A stretch of DNA of 64,000 nucleotides, taken from positions 137,397 to 201,396 of the forward strand of contig NZ_JOEZ01000006.1 of NCBI RefSeq assembly GCF_000721175.1, given 5' to 3'. Numbering within the stretch: position 1 is the first letter of the stretch; each line of letters opens with the position of its first letter. This document shows, in pieces, positions 36,327 through 46,777 of this stretch. The DNA is from Streptomyces anulatus (GTDB lineage: Bacteria > Actinomycetota > Actinomycetes > Streptomycetales > Streptomycetaceae). The notes under the pieces are model-generated. The model was not told the origin of the DNA and did not search any database. It saw only the letters and a list, made by a program, of their open reading frames with translations. Position numbers and translations under genes: made by a program.

Positions 36327-37181
36327 TCAGCAGCAGCCCGCCCCCGGCAACGTCCGCACGTTCCGGGCCTCTTCCGCCCGGGCCGCCAGCAACGCGTCCG
36401 CCGGGTACGCCACTTCCTCCAGCGTCAGCCCATGCGGGCGCACCACGTGCACCCCGGGGTCGCGCACCTTCGCGGCGAGCACCTCGGCGGGCCAGCCGGC
36501 CGGCCGCCGCCCGTCGCCGACGAACAGCGCCGCCCCGATCAGCGCCCGCACCATGTTGTGGCAGAACGCATCCGCCTGCACGGTCGCGGTGAGGACCCCG
36601 GAGGCCGGGTCCCGTACCCAGCTCAGCTTCTGGAGCGTACGGATGGTCGTGGCGCCCTCACGCTTCTTGCAGTACGCGGCGAAGTCGTGCTCCCCCACCA
36701 TCGGCGCGGCCGCCTCGTTCATCGCGTCCACGTCCAACGGCCGGTCGTGCCACAGCACATGACCCCGGGTCAGCGGATCCACGCCGCCCGGCCGGTCGCC
36801 GACGCGGTACGCGTACCGCCGCCACAGCGCGGAGAACCGAGCGTTGAACCCTGCCGGGGCGGGAGCCGCCCGCCAGATCCGGACGTCCAGCGGCAGCCGG
36901 CCCGCCAGCCGTCGCAGCAGCTTCTCCTCGTGCTCGGCCCACACCGCCTCCGGCAGGTCCACGTGGGCCACCTGGCCGCGCGCGTGCACCCCGGCGTCCG
37001 TCCGCCCGGCCACCGTCAGGTCGTACGTCACGGCCGAGCGGGTCACGGTCCGCAGCGCGTCCTCGATCTCGCCCTGCACCGTGCGCCGGCTGGTCTGCTT
37101 CGCCCAGCCGGAGAAGTCCCTGCCGTCGTAGGACAGGTCCAGCCGCACCCGTACGAAACCGGGCTCCGCCTCGTCACTCAC
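36327..37181 (-). CDS. truA: tRNA pseudouridine synthase A
   Basis: A 284-residue TruA that makes pseudouridine at positions 38-40 of the tRNA anticodon stem. The catalytic Asp is in [18 protein letters not shown] (near residue 60). Other motifs are [34 protein letters not shown] and [14 protein letters not shown]. The C-terminus ends in two cysteines (GAGCC). It is the last gene of the alpha-operon strand, 90 bases after rplQ beyond a hairpin. Confidence 0.95.
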   Translation of the reverse strand: MSDEAEPGFVRVRLDLSYDGRDFSGWAKQTSRRTVQGEIEDALRTVTRSAVTYDLTVAGRTDAGVHARGQVAHVDLPEAVWAEHEEKLLRRLAGRLPLDVRIWRAAPAPAGFNARFSALWRRYAYRVGDRPGGVDPLTRGHVLWHDRPLDVDAMNEAAAPMVGEHDFAAYCKKREGATTIRTLQKLSWVRDPASGVLTATVQADAFCHNMVRALIGAALFVGDGRRPAGWPAEVLAAKVRDPGVHVVRPHGLTLEEVAYPADALLAARAEEARNVRTLPGAGCC

Positions 37182-37214
37182 CGCGTCATCCTCTCACTGC
37201 CCCTGCTCAGCAGA

Positions 37215-37252
37215 ACGGGCCCGCACCGCCCCGAAGGGTGATGCGAGCCCGT
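37215..37252 (-). terminator. hairpin between rplQ and truA
   Basis: ACGGGCCCGCA pairs with TGCGAGCCCGT (one mismatch) around an internal CCGCCCC-GAA-GGGTG stem at 37215-37252. It follows the rplQ stop and probably terminates or attenuates the alpha operon before truA. Confidence 0.55.
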
Positions 37253-37271
37253 CCCGTGGTCCTTAAGACGC

Positions 37272-37781
37272 TCAGGCGTCCTTGGACTCCTCGTCGGCCT
37301 TCTCGACCGGCTTGGCGTCCTCGGTGGACTCGGCCGCGGGGGCCTCGTCCTTCTTGAGGGCGTCTTCCTTGACCGCACGCTTTGTGGCGGCCTCGGCCTC
37401 ACCGGTGGCCTGCTGGGCCACGGTCAGCGCCTCGACCAGCTCGATGACCGCCATCGGGGCGTTGTCGCCACGACGGTTGCCGATCTTGGTGATACGGGTG
37501 TAACCACCGGGGCGGTTCTCGTATCGGGGAGCGATCTCGGTGAAGAGCGTGTGGACGATGCTCTTGTCCGTGATCGTCTGGAGCACCAGGCGACGGTTGT
37601 GGATGTCGCCCTTCTTCGCCTTGGTGACGAGGCGCTCGGCGACCGGACGCAGGCGGCGGGCCTTGGCCTCGGTCGTCGTGATGCGGCCGTGCTCGAACAG
37701 CGACTTCGCCAGGTTGGCGAGGAGCAGACGCTCGTGCGCGGCGCTGCCGCCCAGACGGGCACCCTTTGCGGGACGCGGCAT
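37272..37781 (-). CDS. rplQ: 50S ribosomal protein L17
   Basis: A 169-residue L17. The conserved core is [20 protein letters not shown] through [13 protein letters not shown] (residues 1-118). The last 50 residues are an acidic, Lys/Glu/Ala-rich extension ([20 protein letters not shown]) typical of actinobacterial L17. ATG at 37781 is preferred over the upstream in-frame start because it gives the family N-terminus. It lies 225 bases after rpoA. Confidence 0.96.
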   Translation of the reverse strand: MPRPAKGARLGGSAAHERLLLANLAKSLFEHGRITTTEAKARRLRPVAERLVTKAKKGDIHNRRLVLQTITDKSIVHTLFTEIAPRYENRPGGYTRITKIGNRRGDNAPMAVIELVEALTVAQQATGEAEAATKRAVKEDALKKDEAPAAESTEDAKPVEKADEESKDA

Positions 37782-37920
37782 GGTGATTCTCCTTGTGTGC
37801 TGCACCGGCCGTATCAGGTACCGATGTCAGTTCCCGCGAGGCGGACGCCTCCCGGAAGTCATACGTGCGGTCGGGCTCGATGTTTCCAGCCCGCCCGACT
37901 TTCGCCGGGCATCAGCCGAA

Positions 37921-37952
37921 ATCAAGCCCGTCCGGCGTTTGAGGACGAAGCC
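37921..37952. repeat. intergenic repeat GTCCGGCGTTTGAGGACGA
   Basis: ATCAAGCCCGTCCGGCGTTT followed by GAGGACGAAGCC lies in the rpoA-rplQ gap. It is a widespread Streptomyces intergenic word and is related to the four units at 33508-33655. Confidence 0.6.
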
Positions 37953-38006
37953 TCAGCCCCGGCCCGGGGACACCCTCAAAACCGGGCGCCCCCAGCCGGG
38001 AGGCGA

Positions 38007-39029
38007 TCAGTACTGCTCGGTCTCCACGAAACCGGCGTCCGCGTCGTCGTCGGCGCCGAAGGCGTCGGCGGCGGCGGTCGGGTCGAAGCCGGGAGGCGAG
38101 TCCTTGAGCGCGAGGCCCATACCGGCCAGCTTCGCCTTGACCTCGTCGATCGACTTGGCACCGAAGTTGCGGATGTCGAGCAGGTCGGCCTCGGAACGGG
38201 CCACGAGCTCACCCACGGAGTGGATGCCCTCGCGCTTGAGGCAGTTGTACGACCGAACGGTGAGCTCCAGCTCCTCGATCGGCAGGGCGAGATCGGCGGC
38301 GAGCGCGGCGTCCGTCGGGGACGGGCCCATGTCGATGCCCTCGGCGTCGATGTTGAGCTCGCGCGCCAGACCGAACAGCTCGACCAGGGTCTTACCGGCC
38401 GACGCCATGGCGTCACGGGGACGCATGGCCTGCTTGGTCTCGACGTCGACGATCAGCTTGTCGAAGTCGGTGCGCTGCTCGACACGGGTCGCCTCGACCT
38501 TGTACGTGACCTTGAGCACCGGCGAGTAGATGGAGTCGACCGGGATCCGGCCGATCTCCTGGCCGACCTGCTTGTTCTGGACGGCGGAGACGTAGCCGCG
38601 ACCGCGCTCGACGGTCAGCTCCATCTCCAGCTTGCCCTTGCCGTTGAGCGTGGCGAGAACGAGGTCGGGGTTGTGCACCTCGACACCGGCCGGGGGCGCG
38701 ATGTCGGCGGCGGTGACCAGACCCGGGCCCTGCTTGCGCAGGTACATCACGACGGGCTCGTCGTGCTCCGAGGAGACGACCAGCTGCTTGATGTTGAGGA
38801 TGAGGTCGGTGACGTCCTCCTTGACACCCGGCACGGTGGTGAACTCGTGCAGGACACCGTCGATCCGGATGCTGGTGACGGCGGCACCGGGGATCGAGGA
38901 GAGGAGGGTACGGCGCAGGGAGTTGCCGAGGGTGTAACCGAAGCCCGGCTCCAGCGGCTCGATCACGAACCGGGAGCGGAACTCGTCGACGACCTCTTCG
39001 GTCAGCGACGGACGCTGAGCGATAAGCAT
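38007..39029 (-). CDS. rpoA: DNA-directed RNA polymerase subunit alpha
   Basis: A 340-residue RpoA. The N-terminal dimerisation domain (about 1-230) includes [20 protein letters not shown]. The C-terminal domain (about 245-315) is the UP-element/activator contact module with [20 protein letters not shown] and [20 protein letters not shown]. It is the standard Streptomyces length. rpsD, which lies between rpsK and rpoA in many bacteria, is absent here; the gap to rpsK is 139 bases. Confidence 0.98.
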   Translation of the reverse strand: MLIAQRPSLTEEVVDEFRSRFVIEPLEPGFGYTLGNSLRRTLLSSIPGAAVTSIRIDGVLHEFTTVPGVKEDVTDLILNIKQLVVSSEHDEPVVMYLRKQGPGLVTAADIAPPAGVEVHNPDLVLATLNGKGKLEMELTVERGRGYVSAVQNKQVGQEIGRIPVDSIYSPVLKVTYKVEATRVEQRTDFDKLIVDVETKQAMRPRDAMASAGKTLVELFGLARELNIDAEGIDMGPSPTDAALAADLALPIEELELTVRSYNCLKREGIHSVGELVARSEADLLDIRNFGAKSIDEVKAKLAGMGLALKDSPPGFDPTAAADAFGADDDADAGFVETEQY

Positions 39030-39168
39030 GGGGAGAGTCCTTCAGTCGTGGGCACCCACTATTTGATGCCCGACAGATGTGACAAGGGTACGGGCGGCAC
39101 GCCCCGTAGGAGGCGTACCGCCCGGACCCGAACGCTACTGACGCACGGCCGTCACCGGCCGCGACGGA

Positions 39169-39573
39169 TCAGACGCGGCGACGCTTCGGCGGACGGCAGC
39201 CGTTGTGCGGCGTCGGGGTGACGTCCTGGATCGAACCGACCTCGAGGCCCGTGGCCTGGAGGGAGCGGATCGCGGTCTCACGGCCGGAGCCGGGACCCTT
39301 GACGAAGACGTCGACCTTGCGCATGCCGTGCTCCTGCGCGCGGCGGGCGGCCGACTCGGCGGCCATCTGCGCGGCGAAGGGGGTGGACTTGCGCGAGCCC
39401 TTGAAGCCGACGTGGCCGGCGGAGGCCCAGGAGATCACGTTGCCCGAGGGGTCCGTGATCGAGACGATGGTGTTGTTGAACGTGCTCTTGATGTGCGCGT
39501 GGCCGTGAGCGACGTTCTTCTTTTCCTTGCGACGCACCTTCTTGGCTGCGCCCTGACGACCCTTGGGGGGCAT
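39169..39573 (-). CDS. rpsK: 30S ribosomal protein S11
   Basis: A 134-residue S11 of the 30S platform. [20 protein letters not shown] and [20 protein letters not shown] are invariant regions, and the C-terminus [18 protein letters not shown] is canonical. It follows rpsM by 104 bases in the alpha operon. Confidence 0.98.
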   Translation of the reverse strand: MPPKGRQGAAKKVRRKEKKNVAHGHAHIKSTFNNTIVSITDPSGNVISWASAGHVGFKGSRKSTPFAAQMAAESAARRAQEHGMRKVDVFVKGPGSGRETAIRSLQATGLEVGSIQDVTPTPHNGCRPPKRRRV

Positions 39574-39677
39574 GTCTTGACTCCAGATGGAGAGGGGAGG
39601 TGATCGGTCCTACAGCGAAGACCGCTGGTTGCTGCGGGTTCCGGGGAACCGGAGGTCCGCAGTGCGTCCGCTGAGGA

Positions 39678-40058
39678 CTACTTCTTGCCCGGCTTCTTCT
39701 TACCGGCGATGGCGCGACGCGGGCCCTTGCGGGTACGCGCGTTCGTGCTGGTGCGCTGACCGTGGACCGGCAGACCACGGCGGTGACGAATGCCCTGGTA
39801 GCAGCCGATCTCGATCTTGCGGCGGATGTCGCCCTGGACCTCGCGGCGGAGGTCACCCTCGGTGCGGAGGTTGGCGTCCACGTACTCGCGGATCTTGACG
39901 AGGTCTTCCTCGGCCAGGTCGCGAACGCGGGCGTCCGGGTTCACGCCGGTGCTGGCGAGGATCTCCTTGGACCGGGTGCGCCCGATACCGAAGACGTAGG
40001 TGAGGGCAACCTCCACGCGCTTTTCACGCGGGATGTCAACACCTGAAACGCGTGCCAT
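39678..40058 (-). CDS. rpsM: 30S ribosomal protein S13
   Basis: A 126-residue S13 that contacts the P-site tRNA and 50S subunit. [20 protein letters not shown] and [20 protein letters not shown] are diagnostic, with the basic tail [17 protein letters not shown]. It is 195 bases downstream of rpmJ, a longer gap than usual. Confidence 0.98.
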   Translation of the reverse strand: MARVSGVDIPREKRVEVALTYVFGIGRTRSKEILASTGVNPDARVRDLAEEDLVKIREYVDANLRTEGDLRREVQGDIRRKIEIGCYQGIRHRRGLPVHGQRTSTNARTRKGPRRAIAGKKKPGKK

Positions 40059-40253
40059 TCAATGGCTCCAGTTGTTAGATCGGGGGTCTTCCGCAGTGCC
40101 ACTCCCGACCGCCGACCGCTCCCGTGGAGCAGTGGTACGTCCGGGTCCCCGGCCCCCGCCGGAGGTGTCGTCAGCCGTGGCTTGGACGGGCTCTGCGTAT
40201 GTACGTAACTACGTGCGTCGCGCGAAGAACTGCGAGATGCAGGCGGTCGTGCG

Positions 40254-40367
40254 TCAGCCCTGGCGCTGCTTGTGGCGCAGGTTGTCGCAGATGACCATGA
40301 CCCGACCGTGACGGCGGATCACCTTGCACTTGTCGCAGATCTTCTTGACGCTCGGCTTGACCTTCAT
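40254..40367 (-). CDS. rpmJ: 50S ribosomal protein L36 (zinc form)
   Basis: A 37-residue L36 read directly from the minus strand: [20 protein letters not shown] and onwards to RHKQRQG. Cys11, Cys14, Cys27 and His32 form the zinc site, so this is the C+ (zinc-requiring) paralogue. The position between infA and rpsM is the classical one. Confidence 0.97.
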   Translation of the reverse strand: MKVKPSVKKICDKCKVIRRHGRVMVICDNLRHKQRQG

Positions 40368-40426
40368 GGGATGTCAGGTTCTCCGGGTCAGTGCCATCAC
40401 CCGCCGAAACGGGGTGCCGGCAAGAT

Positions 40427-40648
40427 CTACTTGTAGCGGTAGACGATCCGGCCACGCGTCAGGTCGTACGGAGAGAGCTCCACCACGACCCGGTCATCCG
40501 GGAGGATGCGGATGTAGTGCATCCGCATCTTGCCGCTGATGTGCGCCAGGACCTTGTGACCGTTCTGGAGCTCCACCTTGAACATTGCGTTCGGGAGGGA
40601 CTCGATCACGGTGCCCTCAATCTCGATGGCACCTTGCTTCTTGGCCAC
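40427..40648 (-). CDS. infA: translation initiation factor IF-1
   Basis: A 73-residue OB-fold IF-1 that binds the A site of the 30S subunit during initiation. [20 protein letters not shown] and [20 protein letters not shown] are nearly invariant. GTG 40648 gives the normal length, with GAAAGG upstream. It lies 59 bases before rpmJ and 172 after map. Confidence 0.98.
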   Translation of the reverse strand: MAKKQGAIEIEGTVIESLPNAMFKVELQNGHKVLAHISGKMRMHYIRILPDDRVVVELSPYDLTRGRIVYRYK

Positions 40649-40820
40649 GCTTCGCCTTTCGAATCGGCTACCTTGATCGGCTCTTGCTTTTCGGTGCGCC
40701 GTATGCGGACACACTGATGCACGAGAGCCGACGAGTCAGTCTACGTCAGCGGACCCCAAAAGACGAATCCGTCAAGTTTGCCCACTGCCGGTGATCCTTA
40801 GACCTGCCGGGAGGGTTGCA

Positions 40821-41657
40821 TCAGCCGAGGGGGTCGGGAGCCGCCGTCACGCCGTACTCCGCCAGCTTCGCCCGGCCGCAGTCCGGGGCGGTCAGGACCA
40901 GGGGTCCCTGCTCGGTCAGCGCGATGGAGTGCTCCCAGTGCGAGGACCAGGTGCCGTCCGTCGTGATGACCGTCCAGTCGTCGCTCAGAGTCTCCGTCCG
41001 CGCCGTGCCGAGGGACACCATGGGCTCGATCGCCAGGCAGACGCCCGGGACCAGCCTGATGCCCTTGCCGCGCTTGCGGGAGACGTAGTTCAGCAGGTGC
41101 GGGTCCATGTGCATCTCGGTGCCGATGCCGTGGCCGCCGAAGTCCTCGATGATCCCGTACTTCCCGGTCGCCGGGCGGGGCTGGCGGCGGATGTAGGACT
41201 CGATCGCCCTGGAGACGTCGACGAGGCGGTTGTTCACCTTCATCGCGGCGATCCCGGCCCACATCGACTCCTCGGTCACCCGGGAGAGCTCGACCAGCTC
41301 CGGAGCGTGACCGGTGCCTACGAAGGCCGTGTACGCCGCGTCGCCGTGCCAGCCGTCGACGATCGCGCCGGCGTCGATCGAGATGATGTCGCCGTCCTTC
41401 AGGACCGTCTTCTCGTCCGGGATGCCGTGGACGACGACCTCGTTGACCGAGGTGCAGATGGTCGCGGGGAACCCGCCGTAGCCGAGGAAGTTCGACTTCG
41501 CGCCGTGGTCGGCGATCACCTTGCGGGCGACCTGGTCCAGGTCGTGGGTGGTGGCCCCGGGAACGGCCGCCTCACGGGTGGCGGCGTGAATGGCGGCGAC
41601 CACCAGGCCCGCCTCGCGCATCTTCGCGATCTGCTCGGGGGTCTTGATCTGCACCAT
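40821..41657 (-). CDS. map: type I methionine aminopeptidase
   Basis: A 278-residue enzyme that removes N-terminal Met from nascent proteins. The dimetal ligands are visible in ISIDAGAIVDGWHGDAAYTA (both Asp), GGHGIGTEMHMDPH (His) and CLAIEPMVSLG and WSSHWEHSIAL (Glu). It is located between adk and infA, as in many actinobacteria. A perfect hairpin lies in the 132-base gap after adk. Confidence 0.96.
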   Translation of the reverse strand: MVQIKTPEQIAKMREAGLVVAAIHAATREAAVPGATTHDLDQVARKVIADHGAKSNFLGYGGFPATICTSVNEVVVHGIPDEKTVLKDGDIISIDAGAIVDGWHGDAAYTAFVGTGHAPELVELSRVTEESMWAGIAAMKVNNRLVDVSRAIESYIRRQPRPATGKYGIIEDFGGHGIGTEMHMDPHLLNYVSRKRGKGIRLVPGVCLAIEPMVSLGTARTETLSDDWTVITTDGTWSSHWEHSIALTEQGPLVLTAPDCGRAKLAEYGVTAAPDPLG

Positions 41658-41729
41658 TGCTCGGCGCCTCTCTGCATCGACGGTGACGGGTACGGCTCGG
41701 CGTGTTCAACGATAGGGGCGCAAGCAGTC

Positions 41730-41757
41730 GGCCGCGGCGCCCTGAGGCGCCGCGGCC
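41730..41757 (-). terminator. adk-map intergenic hairpin
   Basis: GGCCGCGGCGCC-CTGA-GGCGCCGCGGCC is a perfect 12-bp stem with a 4-base loop at 41730-41757. It lies just after the adk stop. No T-run follows, so partial termination or processing between secY-adk and map is likely rather than certain. Confidence 0.6.
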
Positions 41758-41789
41758 GGCATGCACTGCGGGTTCGTACGGGGTGACGC

Positions 41790-42449
41790 TCAGCCCTCGT
41801 CGGAGGTCTTCAGCGCCTCCATGGCGCGGGCGGTCACGTCCGCGACCTTGCCCAGCGCGGAGATGGTCACCACCAGGCCCTGGACCCGGTAGTAGTCGAT
41901 GATCGGCTCGGTCTGCGTGTGGTAGACCTCCAGCCGGGTGCGGACCGTCTCCTCGCTGTCGTCGTCCCGCTGGTACAGCTCGCCGCCGCAGGCGTCACAG
42001 ACGCCCTCGGTCTTCGGCGGGTTGTACGTCACGTGGAAGACGTGCGCGCTGTCGCCGCGGCAGATGCGGCGCCCCGCGATCCGCTTCACGACCTCGTCCT
42101 CGGGGACCTCCAGGTCGAGGACCGCGTCCAGCTTCACGCCCTCGTCCTTGAGCATCACGTCAAGGGCTTCGGCCTGGCCCACGTTCCGCGGGAAGCCGTC
42201 CAGCAGGAAGCCGTTCACGGCGTCCGACTGGGCCATGCGGTCCTTGGCCATCCCGATGGTGACCTCGTCCGGTACCAGCTGGCCTGCGTCCATGTAGGCG
42301 CGGGCCTGCTTGCCAAGGTCGGTGCCCTGGCTGATGTTGGCACGGAAAAGGTCACCCGTGGAGATGTGCGGAATCGACAGGTTCTGGGCAAGGTACGCAG
42401 CCTGCGTTCCCTTGCCGGCACCCGGAGGCCCGACGAGGACGATTCGCAT
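41790..42449 (-). CDS. adk: adenylate kinase
   Basis: A 219-residue Adk (ATP + AMP = 2 ADP). P-loop GPPGAGKGT (8-16), [14 protein letters not shown] and the long LID domain are present. In the LID the cysteines are RRICRGD and CDACGG, so only three of the four Cys of a structural zinc site are present; Asp, Ser or His may complete it. ATG overlaps the secY stop by one base. Confidence 0.97.
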   Translation of the reverse strand: MRIVLVGPPGAGKGTQAAYLAQNLSIPHISTGDLFRANISQGTDLGKQARAYMDAGQLVPDEVTIGMAKDRMAQSDAVNGFLLDGFPRNVGQAEALDVMLKDEGVKLDAVLDLEVPEDEVVKRIAGRRICRGDSAHVFHVTYNPPKTEGVCDACGGELYQRDDDSEETVRTRLEVYHTQTEPIIDYYRVQGLVVTISALGKVADVTARAMEALKTSDEG

Positions 42450-43762
42450 CAGCGGAGGAACCCTTCGTAATTGCGCTGCTGGAGCTGACTCTCGATCTGC
42501 TTCACGGTTTCCAGACCCACACCCACGATGATGAGGATGCTCGTCCCGCCGAACGGGAAGTTCTGGTTCGCACCGCCGAAGCCTGCCAACGCCATCGTCG
42601 GCACCAGAGCGATCAGGCCCAGGTACAGCGAGCCCGGCCAAGTGATCCTGTTGAGCACGTAGCTCAGATACTCGGCAGTAGGTCGGCCTGCCCGGATACC
42701 CGGGATGAAGCCACCATACTTCTTCATGTTGTCGGCGACTTCGTCGGGGTTGAACGAAATGGCCACGTAGAAGAAGGCGAAGAACACGATGAGGACGAAG
42801 TACGTCGCGATGTAGTACGGGTGGGTACCGTCCACGAAGTAGTCCTGGATCCAGGTCGCCCAGCCGGCGTTCGAGCCGGAGAACTGGACGATCAACGCCG
42901 GGATGTAGAGCAGCGACGAGGCGAAGATGACAGGAATCACACCCGCCTGGTTCACCTTCAGCGGGATGTACGTGGACGTACCGCCGTAGGACCGGCGTCC
43001 GATCATGCGCTTCGCGTACTGCACCGGGATGCGGCGCTGGGCCTGCTCGACGAAGACGACGAGGCCGACCATCACGAAGCCGATGAGGATGACGGTGCCG
43101 AACTCGATCCAGCCGTCGGCCAGCTTGCCGCTCTCCTTGATGGCCCACAGGGCGCCGGGGAACGTCGCGGCGATCGAGATGAACATCAGGATCGACATGC
43201 CGTTACCGATGCCGCGGTCGGTGATCAGCTCACCGAGCCACATGACGGCGGCCGTACCGGCGGTCATCGTGAGGACCATGATGATCGTGGTGAAGACCGA
43301 CTTGTCCGCGACGATCTGGTCGCCCACGGAGCAGTTCTGGAAGAGCGCGCCGCTGCGGGCGGTGGCGACGAGGCCGGTGCCCTGGAGGATGGCCAGCGCG
43401 ACCGTCAGGTAACGCGTGTACTGCGTGATCTTCGCCGTGCCGGACTGCCCTTCCTTCTTCAGGGCTTCCAGGCGCGGGATCACGACGGTCAGCAACTGGA
43501 GAATGATGCTCGCCGTGATGTACGGCATGATGCCGAGCGCGAAGATGGTGATCTGCAACAGGGCGCCACCGCTGAACATCTGCATCAGACCGAGGAGGCC
43601 ACCCGAGTCGGCCTGGTCGATGCACTGCTGCACCTTCGCGTAGTCGACGCCAGGGGCCGGGACGTGCGCCCCGAGCCGATAGATCACGATGATGCCGAGC
43701 GTGAAGAGCAGCTTCTTGCGCAGGTCGGGCGTCTTGAACGCTCGGGCGAACGCGGTGAACAC
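42449..43762 (-). CDS. secY: preprotein translocase subunit SecY
   Basis: A 437-residue ten-helix channel protein of the Sec translocon in the cytoplasmic membrane. [20 protein letters not shown] begins the family N-terminus, followed by [17 protein letters not shown] residues ([17 protein letters not shown]), the plug region [20 protein letters not shown] and C-terminal [12 protein letters not shown] loops. It is separated from rplO by a U-tract terminator, so it likely has its own promoter. Overlap with adk couples the two. Confidence 0.98.
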   Translation of the reverse strand: MFTAFARAFKTPDLRKKLLFTLGIIVIYRLGAHVPAPGVDYAKVQQCIDQADSGGLLGLMQMFSGGALLQITIFALGIMPYITASIILQLLTVVIPRLEALKKEGQSGTAKITQYTRYLTVALAILQGTGLVATARSGALFQNCSVGDQIVADKSVFTTIIMVLTMTAGTAAVMWLGELITDRGIGNGMSILMFISIAATFPGALWAIKESGKLADGWIEFGTVILIGFVMVGLVVFVEQAQRRIPVQYAKRMIGRRSYGGTSTYIPLKVNQAGVIPVIFASSLLYIPALIVQFSGSNAGWATWIQDYFVDGTHPYYIATYFVLIVFFAFFYVAISFNPDEVADNMKKYGGFIPGIRAGRPTAEYLSYVLNRITWPGSLYLGLIALVPTMALAGFGGANQNFPFGGTSILIIVGVGLETVKQIESQLQQRNYEGFLR

Positions 43763-44081
43763 GGTGCCTCCTGCGACCCCCGCGCTATGCGTCAGAGGCG
43801 ACGGGTCTGGATGGGACTGGATGGGATCGGATACAAGGCAGCCCTACATCGTAAGGAGGCCACAAAAGATTAACGGCGCCACCCTACCCGGCCCGGGACT
43901 GAGCAGGAAACACGCGCCGCACACCGGTGCACCGCCCGTCTCCCGGTCCGCGCCGCGAAAGACCGGCCAAGCCACACCATTTGGGACGTGAACGACCTCG
44001 GACTCCCCCACCGCCGGTGCGGTGGACACTCGTTCAACCTTTCCCGAGGCTTTACGGTTCCCGTACAGCGCCACAAACGCG
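43763..44081 (-). promoter_or_regulatory. secY upstream region with candidate promoter
   Basis: After the rplO terminator no gene is supported in this stretch. TAGGGT at 43881-43886 is a good -10 but the -35 18 bases away (TTTCCT) is weak. A short AT-rich patch (AAAGATTAACG) and CCTTACGATG follow. The region probably drives secY-adk transcription. Confidence 0.4.
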
Positions 44082-44125
44082 GAAAAGCCTGGCCGGCCGC
44101 CTCCGAAGAGGCAGCCGGCCAGGCT
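44082..44125 (-). terminator. Rho-independent terminator after rplO
   Basis: AGCCTGGCCGGCCGCCTC and GAGGCAGCCGGCCAGGCT (44086-44125) form an almost perfect stem with a CGAA loop. On the minus strand it is followed by TTTTCC. It is 17 bases after the rplO stop and ends the S10-spc transcript. Confidence 0.85.
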
Positions 44126-44142
44126 CAGTTCTGTCCCGCGGC

Positions 44143-44598
44143 TCAGACGAGCTCGGTGACCGTACCGCCGGCGGCGGTGATCTTCTCCTTGGCGGAGCCG
44201 GAGACGGCGTCAACCGAAACCTGCAGTGCCACGGAGATCTCGCCCTGTCCGAGGACCTTGACGAGGTGGTTGTTGCGCACAGCGCCCTTGGCGACCAGGT
44301 CGGCCACCGTGACCTCTCCACCCTCGGGGTAGAGCGTCGCGAGCTTGTCCAGGTTCACGACCTGGTACTCCGTGCGGAACGGGTTCTTGAAGCCCTTGAG
44401 CTTCGGGAGACGCATGTGGAGGGGCATCTGGCCACCCTCGAAGCGCTCCGGAACCTGGTAACGAGCCTTCGTACCCTTGGTACCACGGCCTGCGGTCTTA
44501 CCCTTGGACGCCTCACCACGACCCACACGGGTCTTGGCGGTCTTGGCGCCCGGGGCAGGCCGGAGGTTGTGGGCCTTCAGCGGGCTGTTCTCCGCCAT
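44143..44598 (-). CDS. rplO: 50S ribosomal protein L15
   Basis: A 151-residue L15. [20 protein letters not shown] and [15 protein letters not shown] at the N-terminus and [19 protein letters not shown] are typical, with the C-terminal [15 protein letters not shown]. It lies 1 base after rpmD and is followed by a strong terminator. Confidence 0.98.
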   Translation of the reverse strand: MAENSPLKAHNLRPAPGAKTAKTRVGRGEASKGKTAGRGTKGTKARYQVPERFEGGQMPLHMRLPKLKGFKNPFRTEYQVVNLDKLATLYPEGGEVTVADLVAKGAVRNNHLVKVLGQGEISVALQVSVDAVSGSAKEKITAAGGTVTELV

Positions 44599-44599
44599 G

Positions 44600-44782
44600 T
44601 CAGTCAACCTCCTCAACCGTCACGAGGTGGCGGACGGTGTGAACCATTCCGCGGAACTCGGGGCGGTCCTCCTTGACAACCGAGTCGTTCAGGCGCTTGA
44701 GCCCGAGCGAACGCAGGGTGTCGCGGTGGTTCTGCTTGCTGCCGATGTACGACTTCGTCTGCGTGATCTTGAGGCGAGCCAT
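44600..44782 (-). CDS. rpmD: 50S ribosomal protein L30
   Basis: A 60-residue L30: [20 protein letters not shown], then [12 protein letters not shown] and [13 protein letters not shown]. Its ATG overlaps the rpsE stop by one base and it sits between rpsE and rplO, the classical position. Confidence 0.98.
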   Translation of the reverse strand: MARLKITQTKSYIGSKQNHRDTLRSLGLKRLNDSVVKEDRPEFRGMVHTVRHLVTVEEVD

Positions 44783-45384
44783 TACGCACCCGCTCCCGCA
44801 CGTGCACGAAGCAGAGCCGCGGGGGCGACGTCCTCGAGGGGCAGACCGCGGCGGGCCGCGATCTCCTCGGGACGCTGCAGGCCCTGGAGGGCCGCCACGG
44901 TCGCGTGCACGATGTTGATCGCGTTGGACGAGCCAAGCGACTTCGACAGGATGTCGTGAACGCCGGCGCACTCGAGCACGGCGCGCACCGGGCCACCGGC
45001 GATAACACCGGTACCGGGGGAAGCCGGCTTGAGCAGGACGACGCCCGCAGCCTTCTCGCCCGTGATCGGGTGAGGGATGGTGCCCTGGATGCGGGGGACC
45101 TTGAAGAAGTTCTTCTTGGCCTCTTCGACACCCTTGGCGATGGCCGCGGGAACTTCCTTGGCCTTGCCGTATCCGACACCGACGGTGCCGTCACCATCGC
45201 CCACCACGACCAGCGCGGTGAAGCTGAAGCGACGACCACCCTTCACGACCTTGGCGACGCGGTTGATCGCGACGACACGCTCGACGTACGCGGTCTTCTC
45301 GGCGGCAGCGCCACCGTCACGGCCCTTCCGGTCCCGCCGCTCGCCGCCACCGGCACCGCTTCCGCGGCGCTGGGGTCCAGCCAT
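44782..45384 (-). CDS. rpsE: 30S ribosomal protein S5
   Basis: A 200-residue S5. A Gly/Arg-rich N-terminal extension ([20 protein letters not shown]) precedes the dsRNA-binding-like S5 domain ([20 protein letters not shown]) and the C-terminal part. [20 protein letters not shown] and [20 protein letters not shown] are conserved. It is 47 bases after rplR. Confidence 0.98.
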   Translation of the reverse strand: MAGPQRRGSGAGGGERRDRKGRDGGAAAEKTAYVERVVAINRVAKVVKGGRRFSFTALVVVGDGDGTVGVGYGKAKEVPAAIAKGVEEAKKNFFKVPRIQGTIPHPITGEKAAGVVLLKPASPGTGVIAGGPVRAVLECAGVHDILSKSLGSSNAINIVHATVAALQGLQRPEEIAARRGLPLEDVAPAALLRARAGAGA

Positions 45385-45431
45385 TGGATTTACCTCTCTC
45401 TGTTACGTCCGCTGTGCGTAGGAACCGGGGC

Positions 45432-45815
45432 TTAGAACTTCAGCCCGGCTTCACGGGCGGCGTCAGCCAGAGCGGCAATCCGCCCGGCGTACTGGTTACC
45501 ACCGCGGTCAAACACGACGGCCTCGACGCCTGCGGCCTTGGCACGCTCGGCGACAAGGGCGCCGACCTGCTGGGCCTGGGCGCTCTTGTCACCCTCGCCA
45601 CCGCGGATCGAGGTGTCCAGGGTCGACGCCGACGCGAGCGTGTGGCCCGCGATGTCGTCGATGACCTGGGCCACGATGTGGCGGTTGGAACGCGTCACGA
45701 CCAAGCGAGGACGCTCCGGCGAACCGGAGATGTGCTTGCGGACGCGGATGTGGCGGCGCTTGAGGGCGGCACGCTTGTACGCGTCGCCCTTGGCGATCTT
45801 CACACCGTATGCCAT
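45432..45815 (-). CDS. rplR: 50S ribosomal protein L18
   Basis: A 127-residue L18, a 5S rRNA-binding protein. [20 protein letters not shown] and the C-terminus [20 protein letters not shown] are diagnostic. It is 2 bases after rplF. Confidence 0.98.
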   Translation of the reverse strand: MAYGVKIAKGDAYKRAALKRRHIRVRKHISGSPERPRLVVTRSNRHIVAQVIDDIAGHTLASASTLDTSIRGGEGDKSAQAQQVGALVAERAKAAGVEAVVFDRGGNQYAGRIAALADAAREAGLKF

Positions 45816-45817
45816 GG

Positions 45818-46357
45818 CTACTTACCAGCCTTTCCGACCTTGCGGCGGATGACCTCGCCCGCGTACTTGACGCCCTTGGCCTTGTACGGGTCGGGCTTCC
45901 GCAGCTTGCGGATGTTGGCGGCTACCTCGCCGACCTTCTGCTTGTCGATGCCCTCGACGCTGAGCTTCGTGGGCGACTCGACCTTGAAGGTGATGCCTTC
46001 CGGAGCCTCGATGAGGATCGGGTGGCTGTAGCCCAGGGCGAACTCCAGGTTGGAGCCCTTCGCCTGGACGCGGTAACCGACACCGCTGATCTCGAGCGCC
46101 TTGGTGTAACCCGTGGTCACGCCGGTGATCATGTTCGCCACCAGCGTGCGGGACAGGCCGTGGAGGGCCTTGTTCTGACGCTCGTCGTTCGGGCGGGAGA
46201 CGTTGAGCACGCCGTCCTCACCCTTGGAGACCTCGATCGGCGCGGCGACGGTGTGCGTGAGGGAACCCTTGGGGCCCTTCACGGCGACCGTACGGCCATC
46301 GATGGTGACGTCCACACCGGCGGGAACCTGGATGGGGAGCTTGCCGATTCGCGACAT
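45818..46357 (-). CDS. rplF: 50S ribosomal protein L6
   Basis: A 179-residue L6 near the factor-binding site, with two repeated domains. [20 protein letters not shown] starts the first and [20 protein letters not shown] the second. The C-terminal [20 protein letters not shown] is invariant. It is 21 bases after rpsH. Confidence 0.98.
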   Translation of the reverse strand: MSRIGKLPIQVPAGVDVTIDGRTVAVKGPKGSLTHTVAAPIEVSKGEDGVLNVSRPNDERQNKALHGLSRTLVANMITGVTTGYTKALEISGVGYRVQAKGSNLEFALGYSHPILIEAPEGITFKVESPTKLSVEGIDKQKVGEVAANIRKLRKPDPYKAKGVKYAGEVIRRKVGKAGK

Positions 46358-46378
46358 GAGCTTTCCTTCCTTTCCCGA

Positions 46379-46777
46379 CTACCAGACGTAGGCGAGGACT
46401 TCCCCACCTACGCCCTTCTTGCCTGCCTGCTGGCCGGTCAGGAGGCCGTGGGACGTGGAGATGATCGCCACGCCCAGACCGCCGAGGACCTTCGGCAGGT
46501 TGGTGGACTTTGCGTATACACGCAGACCCGGCTTCGAAATCCGCTTGATGCCGGCGATCGAGCGCTCGCGGTTCGGGCCGAACTTCAGCTCGAGGACGAG
46601 GTTCTTGCCGACCTCGGCGTCCTCGACCTTCCAGCCGGTGATGAAGCCCTCCTGCTGGAGGATCTCCGCGATGTGCGACTTGATCTTGCTGTGCGGCATC
46701 GAGACATCGTCGTGATATGCCGAGTTCGCGTTACGCAGACGCGTGAGCATGTCTGCGATGGGATCAGTCATGGTCAT
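46379..46777 (-). CDS. rpsH: 30S ribosomal protein S8
   Basis: A 132-residue S8, a primary 16S rRNA binder and the translational regulator of spc operons in E. coli. [20 protein letters not shown] and the C-terminus [20 protein letters not shown] and GEVLAYVW are typical. An unusually long 224-base gap with hairpins precedes it. Confidence 0.98.
   Translation of the reverse strand: MTMTDPIADMLTRLRNANSAYHDDVSMPHSKIKSHIAEILQQEGFITGWKVEDAEVGKNLVLELKFGPNRERSIAGIKRISKPGLRVYAKSTNLPKVLGGLGVAIISTSHGLLTGQQAGKKGVGGEVLAYVW

Noticed and set aside
43881..43904. Definite secY promoter
   Set aside because: The -10 TAGGGT is good but the -35 matches poorly, so only a tentative region is reported.
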